The notes beneath the pieces are model-generated. The model had not been told where the DNA came from. It worked only from the letters and a program-made list of their open reading frames with translations, and searched no databases. This document shows positions 22,575-35,990 of a stretch of 64,000 nt of DNA, in pieces. A program made the translations under genes and the position numbers. How positions within the stretch are numbered: the first letter of the stretch is position 1; each line of letters opens with the position of its first letter. This DNA comes from Gnetum montanum (lineage: Eukaryota > Streptophyta > Gnetopsida > Gnetales > Gnetaceae): the NCBI GenBank assembly GCA_015680685.1, contig MNCI01010386.1, positions 332,315 to 396,314 on the forward strand. Reading direction: 5' to 3'.

Positions 22575-23149
22575 GGTAGGCTCAACGTTGAGGATGATGA
22601 AAACTATGAGAAGATAGGAAATCTACATTAGCTATAGGGGAGATGGGAGGCTTGCATGCTAAAAATTGGTTGTGGCTATCACAAGAATCTCTTCCAAAGC
22701 TCTCCTCCAATGCGTTGTTGCTATAGAATGATAATGATGATCAAAAATTGTAAAACTTAACATATAAAACCAATCTAAAACCTAAACGAAATCCCCAGCT
22801 ACCATTTCATTGCACCATAACTATAAGTGCACTGAAGTAAAAGGGGGAAAAGTTTAGTTCACATTGGTTTTGTATGGGAAAAAAATTGACTTTTCAAATT
22901 TTTAAAATTTTGGATTGTCAGTCCCACCTTGTGCCTTCACTTTTGACTAAAACTTACATCAACACTAAGATTTTTATCAATTTTAACACTTAAGACATTA
23001 TGGCAACCTTAACCCCATGCATCCACATAAGGAATACCATGCCTAGCATGGAAGCATGCCTATTATTTTATAAATTCATTAAAATTACCAATATTTTTAT
23101 ATTTTTGACAACCCAAACCTACATTTTCCAACCCTGGATTTCCAAAAGT
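22575..23149. other. AT-rich interval in the element 2 intron
   Basis: Unique AT-rich sequence upstream of the second antisense copy. No gene, repeat or RNA gene recognised. Confidence 0.35.
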
Positions 23150-25089
23150 GTGTAAAGCATGGGCAAGGCTAAACACCATGGATTTCCATACTGAGCTAGT
23201 AGTCCCCAACATGGAAGAAAGGGGGGTAACACTCTTGCCTCTGAATAGTCATCTAGCATAATGTTTACCCCAAAGTGGATCCCACATAACCTAGAACCCC
23301 TCTAAGCATCTCCAATAGGCTCAGAACCTCACCAAACCTAGCCAAAACTAGTTGAAATCTAGGATTTGATGTGTTCCACATTGGAGAAGGCCTCTTCGAC
23401 ATTGTGCCTTTGACCCTCATCATAGATAGATGGGGAAAGCAAAAAATGACCTAAATTGATGATCTAATAACCATTTCTTAATGCCTGGTGTTCCCTAGAC
23501 CCTATCAAAACCCACTAGAGCTTCTAAAACACCCAAAATTGGTTAAAAATGGTACAAAAATGTCATCCCCCTCTCATCCACATTATGTCAACCACTCTTA
23601 GTGTGGAAAAAAGGGGTAAGATTGCATAAGACACTTAGAGGCCTCCAACTTATCAAATCTTGACACCCAACATTGACCGTTGACATCAACAACCTTGGAG
23701 GTTGACCTACATGGTCGATTAGTTGTCGATTTAGTCTATATTTGAATTTCTTAATTGGGAGAGACCTCTTCCATGCTGAGCCTTCCACCCTTAGCATGAA
23801 AAAAAGGGAAAATCTTGAAAACCCCTTCACAACCTTCAAAACAACAAGATCTTAATCTTAGTGATTGATGGTCAACACCAACAACCGTATGGACACTCAT
23901 GCATAGCTAGATTGATCATAAAAGGATAAAAAAACTTTCCCCCTAATTTTCCATGCTGATCATGGAATCACTAATGTAAAAAAGGTGAGGAAGTCAAAAT
24001 ATTATCAAATAACCCTTGAAATAATCAATTTTGATATCAGATGTTAGTAATCAACACCAGCAACCTTGGAAGTTTGCATGCATGATTGAAAATGATAAAA
24101 GTTTATCAAAAAGATTTCTCTCCAATTTTCCATGCTAAGCATGGAAGCCCTAGCATGGAAAAATGTGGGGAAAGCTCAAAAACCACTCATCAACCTTCAA
24201 AATAGTAAAATTTTAACACTAGGCATTGACCATTGTCATTAACAATCTGAGGGACTTACATGCATGATCAAAAATAATGTAAAAATATAAAAATCTATTT
24301 TCCCCATTTTCCACATTGAGCATAGTATCCCAAGCCTAGAAAATAAGGGAAAGCTCAAAACCAAATTGGAAAACATATAAATTAACTAGCTTTGACTCCA
24401 AACCCAAGCCTTCAACCCTCGTAGTCCCTAAGGCTGACATGCATAGTCGATTGAAGTTAAAACTAGGCTCGATCTAAGTTTTATGATGCCTTCACATTGG
24501 GAATACCCCCCTCCATGTATCTTAGTTTAGAAATTAAGGGGGAAACCCATTTGAAGTCCATAACTACATCATAACAACATTAGCTATGCTTACATGTGCT
24601 CTAGGACCCTGCTGACATTACTTGGAGCTTTTAAACTTTAAGAAACTAATGTTAGAAGGTCAAAAATTCATTTCCCCTTGTTTTCCAAGCTGGGACCTTC
24701 ATTCCCAATGTGAAAAAATTGGGGAAGATCAAAAAATTCTTAGAAATATGCAAAATGATCAATATTTAACACCACACTTTAGTCCTCAACCTTGATAGCC
24801 CTAGAGGCTAACATGCATAGTTGATTGAGGTTAAAATTGGCCTAGATCTGAGTTACATGATTCTCCCACACTAAGGATCCCTTTTTGACATTTATTGTGG
24901 TATCCCTAGCATGGAAACTTAAGTGGGATCTTTTTTAGGGCTCCTAAATACCTCAAAATAACATCAAATTACCTGTCATGCACTCTAGAACCCTTGTAGT
25001 AGCTATTGGAGCCTTGAAACTTTGTAAAACTTATCCTAGATGGTCAAAAGCCAATTTCCCCTTATTTTCCACACTGACATCTCCATCCA
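23150..25089. repeat. Palindromic ~185-bp repeat array, left part
   Basis: About eleven degenerate units recur every 180-190 bp. Each carries an inverted repeat: a C-rich lead, then TTTTCCATGCT, a short centre, and AGCATGGAAAA followed by a G-rich end. The clearest is near 24128 (TTCCATGCTAAGCATGGAA). No coding potential. Element C is inserted inside the inverted repeat of the last unit, and the array resumes at 35991. Confidence 0.7.
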
Positions 25090-26188
25090 TGTACTGACCT
25101 AAATCAGCGGTGTAAGGCTGGAAGGGAAACAAACACCGAGGGATCATTGGGCAGCCACAGTAGACCCTACCTTCGCTTGAGGGCAAGCTGGAAAAGGGAA
25201 CGAAGGCAGAGTTCCTTGGATGGTTTGCACGCAAATCAACCAAGGACTTCCCCGAGCGTAAGCTACGGCTAGCACTGGGGTTATCGTAAACGGTATGTAA
25301 ACGGAATGCAAACGGCAATACAAAATGTAAATAAAGTGTACTGAGTTATGAATAAAGCGTAAACAAGGTTATATTGTAAAAAGAACATAAACTGAAGTAA
25401 ATAATGTAAATGAGAGGCAATAATGAAACTATATTATATTGTTTTAGAAAAATGTGCACTGGTCAAAGCGTAGTTGCACAAGTGTGAATGGCAAGTCAAA
25501 TGCCTAGCCCCGGAAGGATATGATGCAACGATGTGAGAAGAACTTGAAAGCCAAAAATCGGATGTGCCGAGCGCCCAAGGATTGCAAGTTCTATCCTCCT
25601 TCGGAATCACCAATTTCTCCAATCTTTGCCTCTTCCAATCTTCTTCTCCTTCTTGCTGCTTTTGCTTTGCTTCTCTTTGCCTCTTTGTTCTTCTTGCTCC
25701 TCCCTCCAATTTGTGTGAATTGGTAGGGTATTTATAGGTTTGGGCTAGGGTTTTGGCTAGGGTTTTCTTTGACCAGGTTCAATGCATCTATGCTGGAAAG
25801 TTGTATATGAGTTGGATGTGTGTTGGAAAATTGCTTTTCTTGACCAGGTTCATTGTACTTTACAACTTATGGATCATTCTAGCCCATAAAATACAAATAA
25901 TTAGAAAAACAAGCCCTTGAGTGATAAAACTTTAACAAACTTTGGAAAGATTAGCTCCAAGCGGTGGCTCCCTTGAAAATTTATATTATTTCTTTTTATT
26001 TCTTTTCCCTATTTTTTTTATTTCCTTTGGATTTCAGTATCAACCCCACCACCAACACTATTGAAGTACTCGTTTTCCTGCCTCCAACATTCATTGTGCA
26101 TTTATGCATGTAAATATGATACATTGCATTGCAGGACCTGCAACAACAGAAACAGAAACTTGAACCAGTCGTCGCTTTAGCTTATCTT

Positions 26189-26404
26189 CTAAAACACGAC
26201 CTCCTTGGCCAAAGATGTCATCTGTTGAAAGACTCGTAACCGATTTCTCTTTCTCGATGACACGGAAATGTGAAGGGCCTCGTCTCTGGGCTTATGCAAC
26301 TCTGAAATCTCACACAGAATATCCCTGGCCCTATCCACCATTTTAGATTTCGGAGCATCCTCCCCATCGTTAGTCCTGCTACTACTGTCGATAACAGTCC
26401 TCAC
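26189..26404 (-). other. Unassigned conserved reading frame within LTR C
   Basis: A 71-codon minus-strand frame containing VDRARDILCEISELHKPRDE and VSSRKRNRLRVFQ. The right LTR preserves it (34645-34827) with a few changes. The composition looks protein-like (charged, no low complexity). It may be another captured host fragment like the neighbouring HSP70 piece, but I do not recognise the family. Confidence 0.3.
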
Positions 26405-27179
26405 GATGTCTGCAGGTGCAGGAGATGGCGACGCAGCAGAGGAAGAGCTCTTGTTGTTGACGACGGTGGTGGTGTCAGAGGGTTTCGGACAAAAACAGTA
26501 ACGTTAGAACAGAAACGCGATGCAGCAGCGAACGGTGGAGAGAAAACAGCAATGGCAGACACGGAAGCGACGTGGCAGATAGGAGAAAAGACAGAGATGC
26601 TGCAGGCACAGAAGGCAACGGCGTGAAGTGGCGATGCGGTAGTCGACGGACTGCAGAACAGCAACGTGACGGCGGCAGTGGGGGCATCAACGTGGTAAGG
26701 GCTATGGAGGAGACAGCACAGCAGCCAGGACAGAGTCAGCAACGCGGTGGGCACAGGAATGGCAGCGCGGGAGTCAGCAACGGCAGCGTAGAGCGAGGTG
26801 GCAGCAGCAACGTAGAGAATAGCGGTGGTAGGTAATGGCGACATGGCAGAAAACAACGGCGGAAGGCACAGTAGGCCACACAGGAGAAACAGCAGGAGAT
26901 AGCACGGTAGAAAGCGCAGGAGTGATAGCAGAAGAAATGATGACAGAGAAGGTAGAGGCTACTGCACAACAATCTGGCCTGGGAGCAAATTCATCGACAG
27001 AGGTAGCAAAACAATGATGCGGCAGCAGCAGGGACAGAATCAGCAACACGATGGGCATAGGAATGGCAACGTAGAACAGTAACGCAGCAAGGGCCAGTAG
27101 CAACGGTAAAAAGCGGGAGACAGCGAAGGGAAAAGTAGTGACGGGGCAGGCACCGCGAGAGTTAGCGATGCGTCAGGGA

Positions 27180-27510
27180 GCACAGAAGTGGCACCACACA
27201 GAGTGCCGCCCTGTATTGCCGCTCCCATGGCAACTACCTCACCTGGATTGACAGCTTTACTGGGTGTTTTCACAAAAATCCCTGCAAAAATTTTCTGCAC
27301 TCTCGTCATTTGGCTCATTCCTCCAACCAGGATACCTAGGATATCTTAGCAGTTGAAACTCCAGCATCTCTCAGGCAACTGATGCATGACTTCCTTGTCC
27401 TTTCAATCTGTATGAGAGACCAGCAGCAGTAGGTTCATTGATGATTCTTTTAACTTCCAAACCTGCAATTTTGTCTGCATCCTTAGTTTCCTATCGCTAA
27501 TGCACCATTA
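27180..27510 (-). pseudogene. Captured HSP70 (DnaK-type) fragment, left LTR copy
   Basis: On the sense strand of element C, one part reads [20 protein letters not shown], the conserved HSP70 ATPase-domain segment. It is joined to a later HSP70 segment: a CLRDA-like start, then VGG followed by [20 protein letters not shown] and [11 protein letters not shown]. About 150 residues normally between them are missing and the frame shifts, so it is a broken, internally deleted gene piece. HSP70 is a chaperone; here it is only LTR sequence. The KTPSKAVN context suggests a mitochondrial or bacterial-type member. Confidence 0.75.
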
Positions 27511-27562
27511 AGGCATACAAATTTCCATTTAAAAATGCTAAGCTGAAATTAGTGGTGTTTCA

Positions 27563-28800
27563 TTGGTCCCTCTTTGTTGACGTCTGGAGGAATTCACCCG
27601 AGAGGCATCGACAAAGAAGTGCAAAACACCATGAACAAACAAAGCATCAAACATTAACCATTAGCCTTTGGATGGATATTATCGCACCATTTTCAAAAGT
27701 ACATGGGATTGAGGGGAATGTGGTTCAAGATGCAAGGGAATTGATTGTAACCGGGGAAGCTAGGAGGTTTAATGGAGATGATTTCTGCTGAGATTTGTGG
27801 AAGAGGAATGCTCTCTTGTGCACAAGTTATGTCATTTGGTCCTTGTCAACAGCCGTTTTTTTCGGCAGACTCGAAACCAAGAGATAGGAGGTGCGTTCTT
27901 TGGAGAAACGGGACTCTTATAGAGAATTTTCGAGGCCCGTTGTAAACAACCAAAGCCACGCAGTGATGTGCAACATGGTCTCTTTGAGACACAAGTGTAA
28001 CTGTTTTTCAAGACAATTGCCTTCTCGCTTGGGGCTTGTATGAGAATGGCCAATAGTCTTTTGTTTATGATGTCAACAGGGTCTTGAAGACCTTTTCCAT
28101 GCATTTTGCTCTTTGACCATTTTTTTTGTTCTTTTTTCTTTTCTTTTTTTCCTTTTTTTGCTTTCTTTTTATCTTTTTTTCGTTCTTTTTTCATTTTGGT
28201 CTTTTTGAAAGAGCTTACTTTTCATGTTGTGCTCGTGTTTGAGCACTTGCATTTTGCATCATGTACTATGTATTGTGTTTTGCATTGCAACTGCTTAGAA
28301 AGCTGTAGTATGCAACAGTGTATCAAGAGTTTTGAGGTGAGCAGAACACATCAAGGGGAATGTAATTGAATAGGCTAAGGCGAGCATGATTGGGAAATAG
28401 GGGATGCATTGGGAATCGGGAATGTACTTATGAATGGATTGATTAACCCAGTCGCATGCATCAGGAAAAATGTGATACCTTGTCGTCATGATGAAGCGCA
28501 TCTATGCATGAACGCCTTAGAAGTGTCATCCTGCAAACACAACTCTAAGAAGACAAGAAAACCCAAAATGAAACAATCAGCTAAACACTTTAAACAAGGA
28601 GATGGAGTCACCACGTGCAGCTTTTAAAGCAAACATAATCATGAAAAGCATCAGTTTCATTAGGCCCCATGGGATGAATTATGCAACAAGTCTTTGTGGA
28701 ACAGGAATAGCCAACTGCAGCAACAGATCTTTTCAAATTTTTTCCAAGTCATCAATGATGTCGCTAGTTTATAGTATTAGCGGACTGTTGTGGATTAGTT
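27563..28800 (-). other. Non-coding interval of element C with polypurine tract
   Basis: The sense-strand tract CAACAAAGAGGGACCAA (27563-27579) abuts the 3' LTR; elements 2 and 3 have nearly the same tract, so it is the second-strand primer site. A T-rich tract on the plus strand lies at 28118-28195. The stretch 28493-28562 is homologous to 44757-44829 of element 3. No gene seen. Confidence 0.6.
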
Positions 28801-28804
28801 TCAC

Positions 28805-29755
28805 GTCATAACCCCTTGGACTGTGCCAGTCTAGCATCGTAGTGGACGATGCATTGATAGTTTATAGTCATGGCAGACTATGAAGAGGCAAACTAGTTTA
28901 TAGTCTTAGTGGACTCTGGATGCTAGTTTCATGTCATGGCAGATGGATGTAGCAGTTTAGTGTTATACCGGACAGAACTCTGTGGTATCAGTTTTAAGTT
29001 ATGATCCAGGACTATTCTGTGGTATCAGTTTTAAGTCATGATCCAGGACTATTCTGTGGTATCAGTTTTAAGTCATGATCNNNNNNNNNNNNNNNNNNNN
29101 NNNNNNNNNNNNNNNNNNNNNNNNNNNNNNNNNNNNNNNNNNNNNNNNNNNNNNNNNNNNNNNNNNNNNNNNNNNNNNNNNNNNNNNNNNNNNNNNNNNN
29201 NNNNNNNNNNNNNNNNNNNNNNNNNNNNNNNNNNNNNNNNNNNNNNNNNNNNNNNNNNNNNNNNNNNNNNNNNNNNNNNNNNNNNNNNNNNNNNNNNNNN
29301 NNNNNNNNNNNNNNNNNNNNNNNNNNNNACCATATGCTAGTTTAAGGCCTTTTCAGGCCATGTATTTTTGTAGTTTTATGTTTTTTATTGTTTTTCTTTG
29401 TTTTCTAGAGTATATGTGTGCAACTAAATGTAAGTTTGAAAAAGAGGGCAACAACTGTGCATGAATCTAAATTGTAACTTGTAACTTGTAAACGGAAATT
29501 CAGTGTAAGATGATGAGAGTTTGTAAATATGTAATTTGTTGGCTCTAGTTTAAAGCCATTTCGGGCTTGGTACATCAGTTTAAAGTCTTGATGGACTATT
29601 GCATCTGTTGTTAAAGAAAGGATTACCAGTTTTATGCTATGGTGGGCCAAAGGTACTAACGTTTTCAAGAAGTTTTAAATGGAACCGGCCATTTCTAACC
29701 GTGGCTAGTTTTATGTCATTACGGACATGTTGTAGTTTAACGTCATTTCAGACAG
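28805..29755 (-). repeat. Hairpin repeat array of element C
   Basis: More than ten units on the element sense strand. Plus-strand coordinates of clear stems: TAGTC/GACTA 28865-28880, AGTC/GACT 28903-28916, AAGCC/GGCTT 29553-29568, TGTC/GACA 29714-29727. All enclose six bases and are followed (sense strand) by a tail close to TTAAACTA. The array follows protease, the same place as array A in element 1. Confidence 0.75.
29081..29328. other. Assembly gap (248 N) inside the hairpin array
   Basis: A run of N in the middle of near-identical repeat units, just after repeats of GTGGTATCAGTTTTAAG. The repeats probably defeated assembly, so the number of units is not known. Confidence 0.95.
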
Positions 29756-29770
29756 TTTGTATCATTCGTT

Positions 29771-30454
29771 CTATTTGTTGAGTTGCCTCTTGATCTTTTG
29801 TAGCTTAACATGTGGAGCTGGGTGTATGGGTATGATCTTATATTCACCTTCCCCTTCATCGATGATGTCAAAGGGTAGTTCTGACCAAGAGATATCAGCA
29901 GGAATGGCTCCTATGTCTGTGTCTTCTTGTGTTTCTTTAGTGCTAGTTGGGTTATGAATCAATGTTGGGTTCACGTTTTGATGTATGTCCATGGTTTCTT
30001 GTTTAGGCTTAATGAACTCAATTTCTGACCCTTGATCTACCTCAAGGCATGAGGAAATTATTGATGATGTTGTATCCCCATGTATGATGATCTCACCACC
30101 CTCGTAAGGTAGATGTATCTCCTGATGGCTTGGGAAAGATACAGCTTTAAGTTGAGCTAGCCAAGGATGTCCTAGGATTAGATTAAACCCTGGCATTTCA
30201 TCAATCACTATGAATTCAGCTGATGTAGGGAATTGGTCTCCGGCTATGAAATCTAAGGTAACCATGCCTTTTACTCCTACACGGGAACCACGGAAGGATC
30301 TCAAAAAAGAGGTTGTTGTAGGTTGTATTTTTTCAGTGAGTCCCAATTTTTCAATGATGGAAAAAGGTATTACATTTGTTGCTGCACCATCATTGACATG
30401 CACCCTACGTATTTTGAAATGATCAACCTGTATTGTTATGAACATAGGGGCCAT
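29771..30454 (-). CDS. pro: Protease of element C (open frame, 227 aa)
   Basis: An uninterrupted frame homologous to the proteases of elements 1, 2 and 3, with VGVKGMVTLDFIAGDQFP, NLILGHPWLAQL and a C-terminal KIKRQLNK. The active site reads VNDGAATN: asparagine stands where elements 1 and 3 have the first aspartate (VDDGA), so this copy is probably inactive although open. The first codons (MAPMFITIQVD) show the glutamine that is a TAG in element 1. The ATG is only the first methionine of a frame that should continue from gag. Confidence 0.75.
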   Translation of the reverse strand: MAPMFITIQVDHFKIRRVHVNDGAATNVIPFSIIEKLGLTEKIQPTTTSFLRSFRGSRVGVKGMVTLDFIAGDQFPTSAEFIVIDEMPGFNLILGHPWLAQLKAVSFPSHQEIHLPYEGGEIIIHGDTTSSIISSCLEVDQGSEIEFIKPKQETMDIHQNVNPTLIHNPTSTKETQEDTDIGAIPADISWSELPFDIIDEGEGEYKIIPIHPAPHVKLQKIKRQLNK

Positions 30455-30575
30455 GGTGATTTCCCTTGTTTTATCATCTAGCTTAATGTCCTTAGCATGG
30501 AATTCTAAGCATGTGGTCTTTGATTCCTAAAGTTGTGGGGATAATACCACATAAATGGATGGTTCATCTGCAGGA

Positions 30576-30647
30576 NGGAAGGATCTCAAAAAAGAGGTTG
30601 TTGTAGGTTGTATTTTTTCAGTGAGTCCCAGTTTTTCAATGATGGAN
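30576..30647. other. Probable misassembled duplicate between two single Ns
   Basis: The 70 bases between N at 30576 and N at 30647 repeat 30290-30361 almost exactly, a protease segment, but sit where the gag end should be. Single Ns on both sides suggest wrong gap filling. Confidence 0.8.
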
Positions 30648-33480
30648 GGTCATACAAACTTAAAGAAGTGTTCTTTTGTTTTAAGGCTTGTGTGACCTGG
30701 GTCAACGCATTGGCTAGGTCTTTTCCATTTGGGACATTCTTATCTGTAGAGATTTGGTCCATTTGACCTAGTATTTGTATTTCTCGTGGAGGGGTTTTTA
30801 CATTAGTAGTTGAGAACGTTGGGTTTGGGATATGACTTGTACTAGGCTCATTAATGGATGAACTCATGGGAACGATGCTTAGTGGTGTAGGCTTTGGCAA
30901 ACCTAATTCACGTCTATGGTTTTCTCTCTCCATGCACTCTCTTTTTTCTTTTTCTAGGTGTTCTCTTATTAGCCTATCGGCAAGACGTTCTCACGCAGGT
31001 CATCGAGAAGTGGAGGTGGGTTGTGCGCCAGGGTGTTTTGGCACTTGGACCACAAAGGGGATGGTTCGGTTGTTTGTTGTGGTGGCAACTGAAGGAGGTA
31101 TGTGGATGATGAATGGTTTTGATGGTGTGGGGGACGTGCGTGTGGTAAAAGGGATTTGAGGAGATGTTGGGGTAGGGGCGTTTTCTGAAGGCCTCCAAAT
31201 CACAAAAGGTCTTTGCAGGACGTCTTGTCTATTTTCCATATGGATAGTATTAATCACATATGGGGCATCATTGATTTTGGTATTGAGAGGATCTTTATAG
31301 ACCCCCATGGATTGATTTTGGGGCCTTACTGGGTTTGTCTCGTCGAATGCTACTTCACCCCCATCTATCATGCGTTGTATGTCTTGCTTCAATGCATAGC
31401 AGTAATCAGTCCCATGACCACACCGTTGATGATACTCACAAAACCTATCCAACCTAAAGCCTTTTGGGATAGGGGGTTCGTTGGGTGTTGCTAAGGCTGG
31501 ATTTTTGGCCAATTCGCAAAAGCGATCATGTCTTTGTGAGGCCGCAGGAGACATTTGTTTATGTTGAATTAACCCAGCCTTTAGAAGTTGTTCAAGCATT
31601 TGTGAAGGCTTCATGGGCAATGGTGTGTACTGAGTAGGGTCTTTTCTTTCGAAGGTACGTGCATGACCTATGTTGTTATTTCTATTTGAGGAGCTTTCAG
31701 GTGTATGAGTGGGTGCTGTTCTTTCATAGTTGTTTAGGATAGTGGGTTGTTTTCCCTCAGCCACTGCTGCTACCATTGTTTTGGGTTTATCTTTCCTTAT
31801 GTGTTGGCTTCTAAAGGTTGAGTAGGCAGGGTCATTACTTGTTTGTGCCGCTTCTTCTATGTCTTTGATTTGTACAAATGCTTGGCTCAATGTGCGGGCT
31901 TTTAGGTAGTAAAGTTTTGACTTAATAAAGTCATTCACGGCTGACTTAAGGATAGTGAGTAAATATGTTTCGGGGATAGGTTCATGAAGTTCGTTTAAGG
32001 CTGCACTCCACCTTTGGATAAATTTCTGTGCTGGCTCTAATGGCGCTTGTTTAATTTGAATCAAGCTATCTAATGTGGCTTCAGGTTTCAGATTGTATTT
32101 GAAACGGGTGACAAATTGATGCAACAAATTCTCTAAAGAAGATATGGAGCTACGGGGTAGAGATCGGTACCAGTCTAAGGCTTTTCCGGTTAAGGACATT
32201 GCAAACACTCGCAAGATTACATGGGGCCATGCTTGAAGTAAAAGGCTTTCGGTTCTAAATGTTACTAGGTGGGCATTTGGGTCCCCTTCTCCATTGTACT
32301 TGGTCAGTTGAGGTAATGAGACTCCTTTTGGCAAGGTCAAGGGTGGAACTGAGGGGTCAATTGGGTCATCTTGATAGAAATCTAGTACCTTGACTTCCTC
32401 ATTGTTGAAAGTTTTAAGGCGTTTTAATTCTTCTGCCAACGAGTGCATCATTTTTTGTGTGTCTGCCCATTCTTGGGCGGTAGGCAAACCAATGGGTTGA
32501 GTTGATTGTGGATGATAATGGTTTAATTGTTGCATTGTTTGTGGAAAAGCAAGTTGTTGGGCTAACATTTGTTGTGATGGGATGGTATTCGGGACTGAGA
32601 CTACTGGTGGAACCCATTGCCCAGCCATAGGTTGTGAGGTAATACCTTGAATATGTTGGGTAGGAGTAATCAATGGTGCCCTATGAATTTGTATCTGGGG
32701 TATGTAATGGGTGGATGTGGAAGCTGGTATGACTGATGGTATTCCAACTACTTGAGGTTGGGGGATTGACCTTACGTTGGTTTGGGGGAGTTGTTGAGAC
32801 TGTGCTGGTGGAGAAATTATGGAAGTGGATGCATCAGAGTGAATGTTATTGAGCATGGAGAAGATAGGAATGGAATGGGAAATAGGTTCTTAAATGCTTG
32901 TGGATGAAGAAGGAAACATAGTTTCTTCTAGGAAAGGATGGGATAATAGGTTTGTGTGGGCATGGGGGCTAACAGTATGGTATGATTCTCCATGTTCAGA
33001 TTGGGCTGCAAAGTCATCTTCTTCGTCTTGAGGCTCTATGGGGGGTAGTTGTAAGGCTTGACTTCTAGTCATAAGAAGTTGGGATATGATTTTATGATGG
33101 TTTTCAGATAGTGGGATTATGTCAAAAGCTGAAGGGATAAACTCACATCCTCCTTTATGGATGAATTCATATTCTCGCTTAGCTTCCCTCTCCATACGAT
33201 CAATGGGTAGGTTGGCTTGGATTTTGACACAGATAAAATTATATTGTTCAGGTGTAAGAGTTGCATGAATGGGGCCTTTGCCTTGTAGCCTGAGGGATTG
33301 GCATGTAGGGCCTTGAGGATTTATGTGTTCAGTGACGATTATGGATTCCGTAGCAGTCATAGGGTTTGAAGCAATTGGTAGTGTTACTGAGTTGACTTGG
33401 AAAGATTCCATGATAAACGTGAATGGACTTGGATAGATGAATGGAGTTTTGATAGGTAGTGAGGCTTTCATTAATAACAA
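30648..33480 (-). pseudogene. gag: gag of element C
   Basis: One frame from ATG at 33480, with internal stops at 32890, about 31000 and shortly after. The N-terminal region (33480-32890) includes LTPEQYNFICVKIQANLPID. The proline/glutamine-rich linker follows, then the capsid region with LTKYNGEGDPNAHLVTFRTE and HQFVTRFKYNLKPEATL, and the zinc motif CEYHQRCGHGTDYCYALKQD near 31430. A charged helix (LIREHLEKEKRECME) precedes the protease junction, which is disturbed by the misassembled piece. The stops fit single C-to-T changes. This is the most complete gag in the window and gives the best reference for the others. Confidence 0.82.
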
Positions 33481-33486
33481 GAAAGT

Positions 33487-33505
33487 GGCCCTCCTTCTAG
33501 CACCA
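33487..33505 (-). promoter_or_regulatory. Primer-binding site of element C
   Basis: TGGTGCTAGAAGGAGGGCC on the minus strand, five bases after the 5' LTR end and starting with TGG, the complement of tRNA CCA. The same signature lies at the same distance from the LTRs of element 3 (49649-49666) and at 53331-53348. I could not name the priming tRNA. Confidence 0.65.
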
Positions 33506-33510
33506 AAAAC

Positions 33511-35985
<2,475 letters not shown>

Positions 35986-35990
35986 ATCCC

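Larger units (their letters stand above)
25090..27562 (-). repeat. 3' LTR of element C (left copy, sense is minus)
   Basis: Sense-strand termini TGAAACACC and GGTCAGTACA. TATAAATA lies at 25729-25736, preceded by two telobox-like AAACCCTA motifs. Toward the U3 end is an HSP70-derived fragment (27180-27510), and between 26400 and 27030 a GC-rich AGC/ACGGC-rich block unlike the rest of the window. Colinear with 33511-35985; in about the first 250 bp I counted some 20 differences, mostly transitions, so the insertion is not very recent. Confidence 0.9.

Noticed and set aside
26400-27103. Several overlapping frames on both strands in LTR C, again at 34824-35505
   Set aside because: GC-rich, low-complexity (cysteine- or glycine/arginine-rich), open in many frames at once; no sign of codon selection.
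29038-29464. Frames made mostly of X
   Set aside because: They run through the N gap.
31000-31160. Plus-strand frames opposite gag of element C
   Set aside because: Shadows of gag with no independent support.
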